Below are positions 25,161-34,058 of a stretch of DNA of 64,000 nucleotides, piece by piece; within the stretch, counting starts at the first letter, position 1, and each line of letters starts with the position of its first letter. The translations under genes were made by a program, and so were the position numbers. The stretch is from Methylobacterium sp. J-078 (lineage in GTDB: Bacteria; Pseudomonadota; Alphaproteobacteria; Rhizobiales; Beijerinckiaceae), in assembly GCF_022829285.1 (NCBI RefSeq), contig NZ_JAKSYI010000096.1, positions 1 through 64,000 of the forward strand. Direction: 5' to 3'. The notes under the pieces were generated by a model. That model did not search any database. It had not been told where the DNA came from and was given only the letters and a program-made list of their open reading frames with translations.

Positions 25161-26525
25161 TCAGGGGACAGTGCGCGGCAGGCGGATCTCGACGCGCAGG
25201 CCACCGCCCGGCCGGTTCTCCAGGCCGATCGTGCCGCCCTCGGCCTCCACGACCCGGCGGGCGATGGCGAGGCCCAGGCCGGTCCCGCCGGTGCCGCGAT
25301 TGCGGGAGCCCTCGAGTCGGACGAAGGGCTCGAAGGCCCGATCCAGCGCCTCGACCGGAATCCCCGCCCCGTCGTCATCGATCCGGAGCCGGAGGCACGT
25401 CGCCTCGACCGTGAGGCCGATACGGGCCCGGTCCCCGTACCGCACGGCATTGTCGACGACGTTGTCGAGCGCGCGCCGCAGCGCCACACGACGGATCGTG
25501 GCGAGGGCGCGCGGCGGTCCCTCGTAGGAGACCGCGTGCCCGGCATCCTGGCCGGCATCGGCGAGGCTCATCAGCACGCTCGCGACGTTGGTCACCGCGC
25601 GCGGTTCCGGATTGGCGTCGCCGCGCAGGTAGGCGAGCGTGGAGTCGATCATCGCCTGCATGTCGTCGAGGTCGGACGCCATCGCCCGGCGCTCCGCGGT
25701 GTCGGCGACCCCGTCGAGGCGCAGGCGCAGGCGGGCGATGGGCGTGCGCAGGTCGTGGGAGACGGCGGCGAGCGCCTGGGTGCGCTCTGTGACCAGGGTG
25801 TGGATGCGCCGCTGCATTCCGTTGAGGGCCCGCGCGATCGCACGCGTCTCGTCCGGTCCCGCCTCGGGCACGGGCACGACCCGGCCATGCCCGATCAGGC
25901 CGGTAGCTCGGGTCAGGTCGCGCAGGGGGCCGGCGATCCGGTGGGTGAGGATCACCGCGGCGAGGCCGACGAGGACGGCCATGCCGGTGGCGAGGAACGC
26001 CCAGGGGTTCCGCCGGGCCGTGCTCGGCGCGTGGGCCGAGCGGAAGGTGAGAAGGCTGCCGTCGGCGAGGGGCAGGCTGCCGCCGAGATCCTGGTGCAGG
26101 GGGTCCCCCGCGTCGAAAGTCAGGGCGAGCCCGGCGGCGAGGCTCGGATCCAGGGAGGTCAGGCGGTCGTGGAGGGCGGCCAGGGCCGGGTCGCTCCGCG
26201 CCGGGGACGGCATGGGCGCCTCCGACCAGCCGATCTCGAAATGCGGGGTGGAGAGGGCCCGCGCCTCGGCGCCGCGCTCCGGACCCGGCCGGCGCAGCAC
26301 GGCCTCGCGGGCGAGGGCGAGCTGATTGGCGACCTGGATGGCGAAGGCGTCGTCGGCGGCAGCCACGGCCGACTGGCGGTACAGGAGCAGGGCCGCGCCG
26401 TGGACCGCGAGGATCGCCAGGAGCAGCACGGCCAGCGTGCGGCCCTCGAGGCTGCGCGCCAGAGAGCCGAGGCGCAGGACCGCGCGCTGCGGGGCGCCGC
26501 CTCGCCCGGCGCGAGGGCGCTTCAT
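25161..26525 (-). CDS. Sensor histidine kinase
   Basis: 454 aa. One membrane helix (about 31-49), a periplasmic sensor region of about 120 residues, a second helix (about 176-195), then HAMP (HRIAGPLRDLTRAT). The phosphoacceptor is His257 in AAVSHDLRTPIARLRLR. The ATPase domain has N (DNVVDNAVRYGD), G1 (DDDGAGI) and G2 (GTGGTGLGLAIA) boxes. EnvZ/QseC-like class. Its start overlaps the response-regulator stop by 4 nt (ATGA). Signal unknown; the His-rich exported protein downstream makes a metal or envelope cue worth testing. Confidence 0.92.
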   Translation of the reverse strand: MKRPRAGRGGAPQRAVLRLGSLARSLEGRTLAVLLLAILAVHGAALLLYRQSAVAAADDAFAIQVANQLALAREAVLRRPGPERGAEARALSTPHFEIGWSEAPMPSPARSDPALAALHDRLTSLDPSLAAGLALTFDAGDPLHQDLGGSLPLADGSLLTFRSAHAPSTARRNPWAFLATGMAVLVGLAAVILTHRIAGPLRDLTRATGLIGHGRVVPVPEAGPDETRAIARALNGMQRRIHTLVTERTQALAAVSHDLRTPIARLRLRLDGVADTAERRAMASDLDDMQAMIDSTLAYLRGDANPEPRAVTNVASVLMSLADAGQDAGHAVSYEGPPRALATIRRVALRRALDNVVDNAVRYGDRARIGLTVEATCLRLRIDDDGAGIPVEALDRAFEPFVRLEGSRNRGTGGTGLGLAIARRVVEAEGGTIGLENRPGGGLRVEIRLPRTVP

Positions 26526-27277
26526 GCGCGGATCACCGTCGCGGCCAGCAGGTAGCCCGAGCCGCGCACGGTCTTGATGACGGGCGGCCCGCCCTCGGGC
26601 GGTTCGAGCTTGCGCCGGAGACGGCTGACCAGGGTGTCGACGCTGCGGTCGGATGGCGATCCGAGGCGGGCACGCGACAATTCGAGGATCTGTTCGCGGC
26701 CGAGCACCCGCCCCGGATGATCCAGGAAGACGAGGAGAAGGTCGTATTCCGCGCCCGAGAGATCGACGGCCGCCCCCTCGGGATCGACGAGCGCGCGGCT
26801 GCGCAGGTCGAGGCGCCAGCCGGAGAACGTGAGGGTCTCGGTGGCGCGGGTGGCGGGCGCGGGGGCGAGGACGGAGCGCCGCAAGACAGCCCGGATGCGG
26901 GCGAGGAGTTCGGGGCGCCCAAACGGCTTGGCGACGTAGTCGTCGGCTCCGAGTTCGAGGCCCAGGACCCGGTCCGCCTCCTCGCCACGGGCACTGACGA
27001 CGATGACCGGCACGCTACTCCGGGTCCGCAACGCCCGCAGGAGGTCCAGCCCCGAGGCGCCGGGCAGCATCACGTCGAGCAGGATGAGGTCGATGCCGCC
27101 CTCTGGAAGCAGGCGCCACATCTCGGCGCCGCTTCGGCAGGTCGTGACGCGAAAGCCGCTCTCGCGCAGGGCGCGGGTCATCAGCAGGCGCAGGCCGTCG
27201 TCGTCCTCCACGATGAGGACGTGCCCCATGGGGGCGTGGCTTGCCTCCGGAACGCCGGCTCCCGACACAGGATTCAT
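26522..27277 (-). CDS. OmpR-family response regulator
   Basis: 251 aa. The receiver domain has the acidic pair VEDDD (about 23-27), phosphoacceptor Asp68 in LILLDVMLPG, and the Lys in YVAKPFG. The C-terminal winged helix contains LGREQILELSRA and SVDTLVSRLRRKLEP. The family suggests activation of promoters with direct repeats, perhaps its own. First gene of the pair with the kinase. An internal ATG at MGHVLIVEDDD (residue 17) could be the true start; the region before it is not conserved-looking. Confidence 0.92.
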   Translation of the reverse strand: MNPVSGAGVPEASHAPMGHVLIVEDDDGLRLLMTRALRESGFRVTTCRSGAEMWRLLPEGGIDLILLDVMLPGASGLDLLRALRTRSSVPVIVVSARGEEADRVLGLELGADDYVAKPFGRPELLARIRAVLRRSVLAPAPATRATETLTFSGWRLDLRSRALVDPEGAAVDLSGAEYDLLLVFLDHPGRVLGREQILELSRARLGSPSDRSVDTLVSRLRRKLEPPEGGPPVIKTVRGSGYLLAATVIRA

Positions 27278-27379
27278 GGGGCTGCCTTCGTCCGAGCCGC
27301 TCCCCCCGGTTCTTCGGGCAGGCGGGCGACGGGCGCAAGGCCGCGTGACCGAAGCCGCGGGCGCCGAGACCGGTTTGAC

Positions 27380-27397
27380 TTAACCTTCCGTTTACCC
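27380..27397. promoter_or_regulatory. CtrA-like direct repeat TTAACC-N5-TTTACC
   Basis: TTAACCTTCCGTTTACC is an AT-rich island in GC-rich DNA between two divergent genes. Spacing equals that of CtrA sites (TTAA-N7-TTAA) with one mismatch. It could regulate the exported protein gene to the right or the response-regulator gene to the left. Confidence 0.35.
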
Positions 27398-27433
27398 TGA
27401 TCGGCGACGGCTGGGGGATCAGAGGGTTCGGTG

Positions 27434-27811
27434 ATGCGGAGCGGCATGACGGCACGGTTCGGGCTCGCGGCGGCGGGATTGCTCGCGGGCCTGCTGCCGG
27501 CGGGTGCGGCCGATCTCGTGGAGCCGTTCGCACCACTGCCGGGCACCGCGCGGGGTCCGGACCTCGCGCCGATGCCGCGCTACTTCCCGCGCGCGGAGGG
27601 CGAGGATTCCACCGGCCGTCGCTTCGCACCCGTCCGCCGCCAGGCCCTGCGCTGCCGGGTGCGCCGGGTTCCGATCCCCACCGATGCGCCCGACGATCCG
27701 AGCTATGTCGGCTCGGCCTACGGCCTGGGCAAGCCGAGCTATTACGGCTTCACGCCGCCGCTGGGGGTGGACGATCCCTACGGCCGTCCCCTGCTGCCCT
27801 ACTGTCCCTGA
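27434..27811 (+). CDS. Small exported protein, Pro/Tyr-rich
   Basis: 125 aa from the ATG (a GTG just before it is also possible). Signal peptide with cleavage after GAA (about 26). The mature part is Pro, Arg and Tyr-rich, ending PYGRPLLPYCP; two cysteines, in LRCRVRR and at the C-terminus, could form a disulfide. I do not recognise the family. It lies just upstream of panC on the same strand, with about 70 bp between. Confidence 0.7.
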   Translation: MRSGMTARFGLAAAGLLAGLLPAGAADLVEPFAPLPGTARGPDLAPMPRYFPRAEGEDSTGRRFAPVRRQALRCRVRRVPIPTDAPDDPSYVGSAYGLGKPSYYGFTPPLGVDDPYGRPLLPYCP

Positions 27812-27881
27812 CGGCTGGCGCCGGGGCGTCCGGGTGATTAGGTCTGGCGCCGTTCGTCGGACGCATGCACGAGGTCGCCCC

Positions 27882-28736
27882 TTGTCCCACACTTCCCTCT
27901 CCCGGTTCACGGCGGTCGCCCCCTTGCGCGCCGCGGTCGCCGCCTGGCGCGGGGCCGGCGACCGCGTGGTGCTGGTGCCCACCATGGGCGCCCTGCATGC
28001 GGGCCACCTCGCCCTGATGGCGCGGGCGAAGACCCTCGGAGAGCGCGTGGTGGCGAGCATCTTCGTCAATCCGACGCAGTTCGGCCCCAACGAGGATTTC
28101 TCGCGGTATCCGCGCGACACCGAAGCCGATCTGGCGCTTCTCGCCGAGGCGGGGGTCGATGCGGCCTACCTGCCGGAGGTCTCGGAGATGTACCCCGCGC
28201 ACTTCTCGACCCGGATCGAGGTCGACGGGCTCACCGAGGGCCTTTGCGGGGCCTACCGGCCGGGGCACTTCTCGGGGGTCGCCACCGTGGTGACGAAGCT
28301 CCTCAACCAGGTCCAGCCGGATCTCGCGCTGTTCGGCGAGAAGGATTTCCAGCAGCTCCTCGTGATCCGGCGGGCGGTGCGCGACCTCGACCTGCCCGTG
28401 GAGATCCAGGGCGTGCCGACCCTGCGCGAGGCGGACGGCCTCGCCCTGTCCTCGCGCAACCGCTACCTCGACGCCGAGGCGCGGGCCCGAGCGCCGCGCC
28501 TGCACGCGGTCCTGTCCGGCATCGCCGCCGGCCTGGCGGACGGTGCGGAGGCGGGCCCGCTCCTGGAGCAGGGCCGCGCCGAACTCGCGGCGGCGGGCTT
28601 CGACCCGGTGCAGTACCTCGAAGTCCGCGACGCCGAGACCCTGGCCCCGCTGGAGCGGGCCACGCGGCCCGCCCGGGTGCTGGCGGCGGCCTATCTCGGC
28701 CGCACGCGCCTCATCGACAACGTGCCGGTGGGTTAG
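27882..28736 (+). CDS. panC: Pantoate--beta-alanine ligase
   Basis: 284 aa. Makes pantothenate from pantoate, beta-alanine and ATP, upstream of coenzyme A. ATP/HIGH motif PTMGALHAGHLALM (about 33-46), FVNPTQFGPNEDF, LFGEKDFQQL and GVPTLREADGLALSSRN are all intact. No ATG lies in the right place; a TTG with GAGG 7 nt upstream gives the family's normal N-terminus and was chosen. Its stop codon overlaps the convergent esterase gene by 4 nt. Confidence 0.92.
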   Translation: MSHTSLSRFTAVAPLRAAVAAWRGAGDRVVLVPTMGALHAGHLALMARAKTLGERVVASIFVNPTQFGPNEDFSRYPRDTEADLALLAEAGVDAAYLPEVSEMYPAHFSTRIEVDGLTEGLCGAYRPGHFSGVATVVTKLLNQVQPDLALFGEKDFQQLLVIRRAVRDLDLPVEIQGVPTLREADGLALSSRNRYLDAEARARAPRLHAVLSGIAAGLADGAEAGPLLEQGRAELAAAGFDPVQYLEVRDAETLAPLERATRPARVLAAAYLGRTRLIDNVPVG

Positions 28737-30112
28737 GCCCGGCCGGCACCGAGCGGGTTCGCCCGGAAGAAGTCCAGCATCGCCCGCGAGGCGTCGGGTC
28801 CACGCGGATCGGTGTAGCTGCCGGCCGGGCTGCCGCCGGACCAGGCATGGCCGAGGCCGCGCACGATCCAGCCCTCCACCGCGACCCGGCCGGTCCCGTC
28901 CGCGTAGCGGGTGCGGGTGTAGGACAGTCCGCCCGGGCTCACCGCCTCGGCGCTCTCGGGCGTCAGGCCCTCAATGCCGGCCTGGGCCAGGGCCTGCTCG
29001 CCGTTGCGCAGGTTGACCGTGCCGTCGCTCTCGCCGTGGAACACGATGGTGGGCACGCGAACCTCGGACATCGTGCAATCGGCCGAAGCCACGGGGCCGA
29101 GGCGCATGACGCTCAAGGCCGTCGAGACGTCGCGGGCGCAGCCGGCGGCGAGACCCGAATGGATGCCCACCGCCGCGTAGAGGTCGGGGTAGACCCGCGC
29201 GATGTTCACCGCCGCCGCGCCGCCCGCCGACAGGCCGGCGATGTAGACCCGCGCCGGGTCGACCCGGTGCTCGGCGATGATCGCCCGGGTCAGCCCCGCG
29301 ATAATGCCGGCCTCGCCGGAATCGCGACCCTGGTCGCCCGGCTGGAACCAGTTCCAGCATCGCTGGCCGTTGGCCCGCCCGCTCTGGGCCGGGTAGGCCA
29401 CGAGGAAGCCCTCCGCCTCGGCCAGGGCGTTCATGCCCGTGCCGGCCGCGAAATCGTCGGGCCCCTGCGTGCAGCCGTGCAACATCACCACCAGGGGCAG
29501 GTTCGGCCGGGCGTCGCTGGGAACGAACAGCTTGTAGTCCCGCCCGCCGGCCGCGTTGGAGAAGCTGTGCTCGGTGAAGCTGCCGCCCTCGGTGAGGGGC
29601 GCGCGCTTCTGATTGAAGCCGCCGAGCCCGCCCAGGCCGCCGGGGAGGCCTGCGCCGAGACCCGAGCCGCCGAAACCCGCGCTCGGCCCGAAGTTGGGAC
29701 CCGCGTTCTGGCTTCCCCCGCGCCCGGCCTTGCCGAGGCCCCCGAGCACGGGGGCGATGCCGCGCGTCACGGTCTCGACGACCTTGCGCAGCTTCTCGGG
29801 AAGGATCGCGGCGAGGGGTGCCTCCTCCGGTGCGGCGGCCGGCGCAGCCTTCGCCTTGGCGGCGGGACGCTCCGGCCCCGGGCCGGTCTCGATGCGCTCG
29901 GCCACGAGGTCGATCGTGTGGGGGGCACTCACCGCCCCGCGCCCGGAGCCGGGCGTCGGCGATCCGGCGGAATGGGCGCCGGGCTGGCCCATCCCGTTCA
30001 AGCCGCGCTGGAGAAGATCCGTGGCGTCCTGCAGGCGCCCGGCGGCCGTGAGGCGTGTCGCCTCCATCATGTCGGCGAGGCGGTCCTGCATCCGGTTCGA
30101 AGGATCGGTCAT
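28733..30112 (-). CDS. PHB depolymerase family esterase
   Basis: 459 aa. The first 170 residues are a low-complexity Gly/Pro/Ala-rich extension with a predicted helix; the rest is an LpqC/PHB-depolymerase-type alpha/beta hydrolase. Landmarks: PLVVMLHGCTQGPDDFAAGTG (about 206-226), the nucleophile Ser295 in IAGLSAGG, and HGESDGTVN and GLGHAWSGG for the Asp and His. No signal peptide, so it may act on intracellular polyhydroxyalkanoate or on other esters. The ribbon-helix-helix regulator gene lies just upstream on the same strand. Confidence 0.88.
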   Translation of the reverse strand: MTDPSNRMQDRLADMMEATRLTAAGRLQDATDLLQRGLNGMGQPGAHSAGSPTPGSGRGAVSAPHTIDLVAERIETGPGPERPAAKAKAAPAAAPEEAPLAAILPEKLRKVVETVTRGIAPVLGGLGKAGRGGSQNAGPNFGPSAGFGGSGLGAGLPGGLGGLGGFNQKRAPLTEGGSFTEHSFSNAAGGRDYKLFVPSDARPNLPLVVMLHGCTQGPDDFAAGTGMNALAEAEGFLVAYPAQSGRANGQRCWNWFQPGDQGRDSGEAGIIAGLTRAIIAEHRVDPARVYIAGLSAGGAAAVNIARVYPDLYAAVGIHSGLAAGCARDVSTALSVMRLGPVASADCTMSEVRVPTIVFHGESDGTVNLRNGEQALAQAGIEGLTPESAEAVSPGGLSYTRTRYADGTGRVAVEGWIVRGLGHAWSGGSPAGSYTDPRGPDASRAMLDFFRANPLGAGRA

Positions 30113-30260
30113 GGGTTTCGCTTTCCAATTCGGCGCGAGGCCGAACCATGCGAGGTCGGGAACGCGGGGAGACACGCTGTCTTACGAACCCCGAAGATTT
30201 CCTTCGAAGCGATGGGGTTCGGTTTCGCTCTTGGATCGAGCGGCCGCATCGGGCTCGTCT

Positions 30261-30686
30261 TCAGAGGAGCCGATCGGCCAGGGCGGCCTTCACGTCCGGC
30301 GTCGCCTGCAGGCTGCCCATCACCTCGATCGACGCGATGGCATCGCGGGCGAGTTCGGGAGTGACGTCGGGGGCGATGCTGGCCAGGCCCAGCACCCGGA
30401 TGTCGAGGCGGATCCCGCTCGCGCGCGCCGCCTCGAGTTCGGCCCTGTCGTAGCGGCGCAACCCGAGTTCGACGCCCTTGCGGGCCACGGATTGGCGCGT
30501 GACCTCGCCGTGGCGCGCGATCTGGTTGCGCACGGCGGTGCGGATGAAGTCGCTCCGGTTGGCGTAGACGCTTTCCGAGACGAGCAGGTCGATGTGACCG
30601 AGGTCCACGAAGCCGAGATTGATCGTGATCTTCTCGGTATCGCCGACCCGGATCGGGGCCTTCGGCTTGTCGACGAGATCCAACAT
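30261..30686 (-). CDS. Ribbon-helix-helix (CopG-type) regulator
   Basis: 141 aa. The N-terminal strand and two helices read EKITINLGFVDLGHIDLLV then YANRSDFIRTAVRNQI, a CopG-type DNA-binding unit. The rest is helical. Related proteins stand beside PHB-depolymerase-like genes in Rhizobiales. GGGAAGG precedes the ATG; a GTG one codon upstream is possible. A perfect palindrome centred 23 bp upstream is the likely operator, so it is probably autoregulated. Confidence 0.75.
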   Translation of the reverse strand: MLDLVDKPKAPIRVGDTEKITINLGFVDLGHIDLLVSESVYANRSDFIRTAVRNQIARHGEVTRQSVARKGVELGLRRYDRAELEAARASGIRLDIRVLGLASIAPDVTPELARDAIASIEVMGSLQATPDVKAALADRLL

Positions 30687-30699
30687 CACACCTTCCCGC

Positions 30700-30719
30700 T
30701 ACCATCCACCTGGATGGTA
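30700..30719. promoter_or_regulatory. Palindromic operator upstream of the RHH regulator gene
   Basis: TACCATCCA, CC, TGGATGGTA: perfect 9-bp arms with a 2-nt centre, a few bases upstream of the regulator's ribosome site. Position fits self-repression by the encoded ribbon-helix-helix dimer (inference). Confidence 0.65.
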
Positions 30720-30851
30720 TATGGGAGGCTCATTCTGCGTTGCAATATGAATTGTTTTGCATCGCACAATAGCCGGGAGGGGCGATGGCGGGATGGGGCT
30801 TGGTTCCCTCGAACTCGTTAACCCCGGGCCGCGACGAATGTTCGCTCGGCA

Positions 30852-31577
30852 TCACGCCGACCCGTCCTCGCCGAGATAGGTGCGCCAGACCGCGTTGCCG
30901 CCGAGGGTGGCGATGAACGCCTCGTGGGCCGCGCGCTCGGCCTCCGTCAGGCGGTGGCGCAGGCGGCGCGGCCCCGTCGGGTGGCTCTCTCCGGCGCCGT
31001 CCAGAAGAGTCACCGGATCGTGGGTCTCGACCATGGCGAGACCGAGGCTGGTCTGCTTGCCGCCGAGAAGCTCGACATAGACCTCCGCCAGGATCTGCGC
31101 GTCGAGGAGAGCGCCGTGCTTGGTCCGCCGCGTGGTGTCGATGCCGTAGCGCGAGCACAGGGCGTCGAGGTTGTTGGCCGCCCCCGTATGCTTGCGGCGG
31201 GCGAGTTGCAGGGTGTCGACGACGTCGGCCGGATCGATGGGCGGGGGCGCGGCCGCTCCCAGGCGGGCATACTCCATGTTGAGGAAGCCGACGTCGAAGG
31301 GCGCGTTGTGGATCACCAGAGGCGCGTCGCCGCAGAAGGCGCGGAATTCGTCGACGATGTCGGCGAAGAGCGGCTTGTCGGCCAGGAAGGCGTCGGAGAT
31401 CCCGTGCACCGCGAAGGCGCCCTGCGAGACCGGCCGGGTCGGGTTGACGAACTTATGGAAGGACTTGCCGGTCTGGACGTGGTTGATCAGCTCGACGCAG
31501 CCGATCTCGATCAGGCGGTCGCCGTTCTTGGCGTCCGTGCCGGTGGTCTCGGTGTCGAGAACGATCTCGCGCAGCAT
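30852..31577 (-). CDS. dnaQ: DNA polymerase III epsilon subunit (3'-5' exonuclease)
   Basis: 241 aa. Proofreading exonuclease of the replicase. Exo I is VLDTETTGTD (about 6-15), Exo II HNAPFDVGFLN (about 97-107) and Exo III KHGALLDAQILAEVY. The C-terminal tail after about 185 is the alphaproteobacterial alpha-subunit-binding segment. Last gene of the CDF-aroE-coaE-dnaQ run. aroE-coaE-dnaQ normally follow maf near the origin in Rhizobiales. Confidence 0.94.
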   Translation of the reverse strand: MLREIVLDTETTGTDAKNGDRLIEIGCVELINHVQTGKSFHKFVNPTRPVSQGAFAVHGISDAFLADKPLFADIVDEFRAFCGDAPLVIHNAPFDVGFLNMEYARLGAAAPPPIDPADVVDTLQLARRKHTGAANNLDALCSRYGIDTTRRTKHGALLDAQILAEVYVELLGGKQTSLGLAMVETHDPVTLLDGAGESHPTGPRRLRHRLTEAERAAHEAFIATLGGNAVWRTYLGEDGSA

Positions 31578-31635
31578 CGAAGGGTCCTGAAAGGTGGCGT
31601 TCCGCCACCGGACCATGCGCCCTCCTAAGACGGCG

Positions 31636-32244
31636 TCAAGGCGCGGTCGTGTTCCCGCCCAGGCGCCGGATGATCGCTGCGACCTCCGCCTCGGCGTGGT
31701 CGAAACCGAGGCTGGTGTCGAGGACGAAGTCGGCCCGCGCGCGCTTCTCGGCATCGGGCAGCTGCTTGGCGCGGATCGCCTCGAAGGTCGCGGCATCCAG
31801 GCCGGGGCGGGCGAGCACCCGGGCGCGCTGCACGTCCTCGGGCGCCGTGACGACCAGCACCGCGTCGCAGCGCGCCTCGGCGCCGGTCTCGAACAGGAGC
31901 GGGATGTCGAGGAGCACCAGGGGCGCGTCGGCGTGGCGGGCGAGGAAGTCGCTCGCCGCCGCCTGGGCCAGGGGGTGGACCAGGGCCTCCAGAGCGGCCA
32001 GGCGCTCAGGCGATCCGAGGACGGCCTCGCGCAGGCGCGTCCGGTCCACCGCGCCGTCCGGCGCCAAGGTGCCGGGAAAGGCCGCGCCGATGGCGGGCGC
32101 CGCCGCGCCGCCGGCCGCGTAGAGGGCGTGCACGGCGGCATCCGCATCGTGCACCGGCACGCCGTGGCGGGCGAACATCGCGGCGGTGGCGGACTTGCCC
32201 ATGCCGATCGACCCGGTGAGGCCGAGGATGCGGGGGCGGGTCAT
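31636..32244 (-). CDS. coaE: Dephospho-CoA kinase
   Basis: 202 aa, usual length. Last step of coenzyme A synthesis. P-loop GLTGSIGMGKSA (8-19), DADAAVHALY, and LLDIPLLFETGAE with the CoA-site residues. Its start overlaps the aroE stop by 4 nt (ATGA), and dnaQ follows 58 bp downstream. panC, an earlier step of the same pathway, lies 4 kb away in the opposite orientation. Confidence 0.95.
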   Translation of the reverse strand: MTRPRILGLTGSIGMGKSATAAMFARHGVPVHDADAAVHALYAAGGAAAPAIGAAFPGTLAPDGAVDRTRLREAVLGSPERLAALEALVHPLAQAAASDFLARHADAPLVLLDIPLLFETGAEARCDAVLVVTAPEDVQRARVLARPGLDAATFEAIRAKQLPDAEKRARADFVLDTSLGFDHAEAEVAAIIRRLGGNTTAP

Positions 32245-33074
32245 GCGAGATCCGCGACGATGCGGGCGCGCAGGTCCGGCGTCACGCTCGGGGTGACCCG
32301 GAACCAGCGGGCGAAGCCCGGCACCGCCTGGTGCAGCAGCATGCCGAGGCCGTCCACCGCCGGAAGGCCTCGGGCCCGCGCGGCGGCCAGCAGCGGCGTC
32401 TCCAGGGGGGCGTAGACGATGTCGGCGACGGCGGCGTCCGGGGCCAAGTCGATGAGGTCGAGGACGAGGGGCGGATGGCCGACCATGCCCAGCGAGGTGG
32501 TGTTCACGAGGAGCCCCGTGCGCGCCAGGGCGGCGGGCAGGTCCAGCCAGCTCACCGCCTCGACCCGGGCGGGGTCGAGGGTCACCAGGGCCTCGGCGCG
32601 CTCCAGCGTGCGGTTGGCGACCCAGATGCGGGACAGGCCGCGCTCCAGCAGGCCGACCACGATGGCGCGGGCGGCTCCTCCGGCGCCGAGCACCAGGGCG
32701 GTGCCGGCGCCCCGTTCGGTCCAGTCCAACCCGAGGGTCTGGTCGAGATGGGCGATGAAGCCCGGCGCGTCGGTGTTGTCGCCGCAGAGGCGCTCGGACC
32801 CGTCGAAGAACAGGGTGTTGACCGCCCCGATTTTCTCCGCGCGCGGGGTGAGCGACTCCACCAGCCGGAAGGCTGCCTCCTTGTGCGGGATGGTGACGTT
32901 GCCGCCGGCGAACCCGTTCTCGCGCAAGGAGGCCAGGAAGGCCGGAAAGGCCTCGGGCGTCACGTCGATCCGCTCGTAGGTGCCCGCGATGCCATGCTCG
33001 GCCAGCCAGTGACCGTGGATCAGGGGCGAGCGGGAATGCCCGATCGGATGGCCGACGACGAAGGCGCGGGTCAT
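32241..33074 (-). CDS. aroE: Shikimate dehydrogenase
   Basis: 277 aa. Reduces 3-dehydroshikimate with NADPH in chorismate synthesis. The substrate site is GHPIGHSRSPLIHG (8-21), the catalytic Lys lies in GNVTIPHKEAAF, and the NADP loop is LGAGGAARAIV. Both ends overlap neighbours by 4 nt, so it is translationally coupled with the CDF transporter gene and coaE. Confidence 0.95.
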   Translation of the reverse strand: MTRAFVVGHPIGHSRSPLIHGHWLAEHGIAGTYERIDVTPEAFPAFLASLRENGFAGGNVTIPHKEAAFRLVESLTPRAEKIGAVNTLFFDGSERLCGDNTDAPGFIAHLDQTLGLDWTERGAGTALVLGAGGAARAIVVGLLERGLSRIWVANRTLERAEALVTLDPARVEAVSWLDLPAALARTGLLVNTTSLGMVGHPPLVLDLIDLAPDAAVADIVYAPLETPLLAAARARGLPAVDGLGMLLHQAVPGFARWFRVTPSVTPDLRARIVADLA

Positions 33075-34033
33075 GGGGTGCAGTCTCCGGCGAGCGCACA
33101 GGCGGGTCCCCCCGCCTCCTCGATCTGAAGCGTGGCGTGCCCGATGCCGAAGCGGGCCTTCAGTTCGGCGGCGGCGGTGTTGAGGAAGGCGTTGCCCGGG
33201 TGGCCTTCCGCCATCACCAGATGGGCCGTCAGGGCGATGTCGGTGGTGCTCATCGGCCAGATGTGTAGGTCGTGCAGGTCTGTGACGCCGGGACGCGCCC
33301 GCAGGTAGGCGCCCACCGCCGCCGGGTCGATGCCGGGGGGCACCGCCGAGAGGGACATCACGACGCTGTCGCGCAGGAGGCCCCAGGTCGCCCAGACGAT
33401 CAGGCCGGCGATGACGAGGCTGACCACGGGGTCGATCCAGGCCGCACCGGTGAGCACGATGATGAGGCCAGTGACGACCACCCCGGCCGAGACGGCGGCA
33501 TCCGCCACCATGTGCAGGTAGGCGCCGCGGATGTTGATGTCGCTGCTGCCCGAGGCGAAGAGCCAGGCGGTGGCCCCGTTGATGAGGATGCCGATGCCGG
33601 CCACCACCATCACGGTCAGGCCCGCCACCGGCTGCGGCTCGGGGGCGATCAGGCGGGCAACCGCCTCCCAGGCGATGGCGCCGGTGGCCACCAGCAGGAA
33701 GACTGCGTTGAACAGGGCGGCGAGGATCGAGGAACCGCGCAGGCCGTAGGTGAAGCGGGCGGTGGGCGCGCGCTTGACCAGCACCGAGGCGATCCAGGCG
33801 ACGATGAGCCCGAGCACGTCCGAGAGGTTGTGGCCGGCATCCGCCACCAGGGCCATGGATTCGCTGGCGAAACCGTAAATCGCCTCGATGATCACGAAGG
33901 CGATGTTGAGGGAGATGCCGATGGCGAAGGCCCGCCCGAAGGTGGCCGGCGCGTGGGAATGGCCCCCATGGGAATGCCCGCCACCCCCGTGCGCGTGGCT
34001 ATGGTCGTGGTGATCGTGCGCGTGCTCGGCCAT
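33071..34033 (-). CDS. Cation diffusion facilitator transporter
   Basis: 320 aa with six membrane segments. The N-terminus is a histidine-rich metal-binding stretch (HAHDHHDHSHAHGGGGHSHGGHSH), and a C-terminal cytoplasmic domain begins near residue 215. The transport-site motifs HNLSDVLGL (helix II) and a matching HMVADAAVS (helix V) carry the Asp/His residues that coordinate Zn, placing it in the Zn-CDF group (CzcD/ZitB-like). It exports Zn or a similar divalent cation by H+ antiport. It starts the aroE-coaE-dnaQ operon, an unusual partner for those genes. Confidence 0.9.
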   Translation of the reverse strand: MAEHAHDHHDHSHAHGGGGHSHGGHSHAPATFGRAFAIGISLNIAFVIIEAIYGFASESMALVADAGHNLSDVLGLIVAWIASVLVKRAPTARFTYGLRGSSILAALFNAVFLLVATGAIAWEAVARLIAPEPQPVAGLTVMVVAGIGILINGATAWLFASGSSDINIRGAYLHMVADAAVSAGVVVTGLIIVLTGAAWIDPVVSLVIAGLIVWATWGLLRDSVVMSLSAVPPGIDPAAVGAYLRARPGVTDLHDLHIWPMSTTDIALTAHLVMAEGHPGNAFLNTAAAELKARFGIGHATLQIEEAGGPACALAGDCTP

Positions 34034-34058
34034 CAGATCCGCCTCGGTTCAGCGCCTT

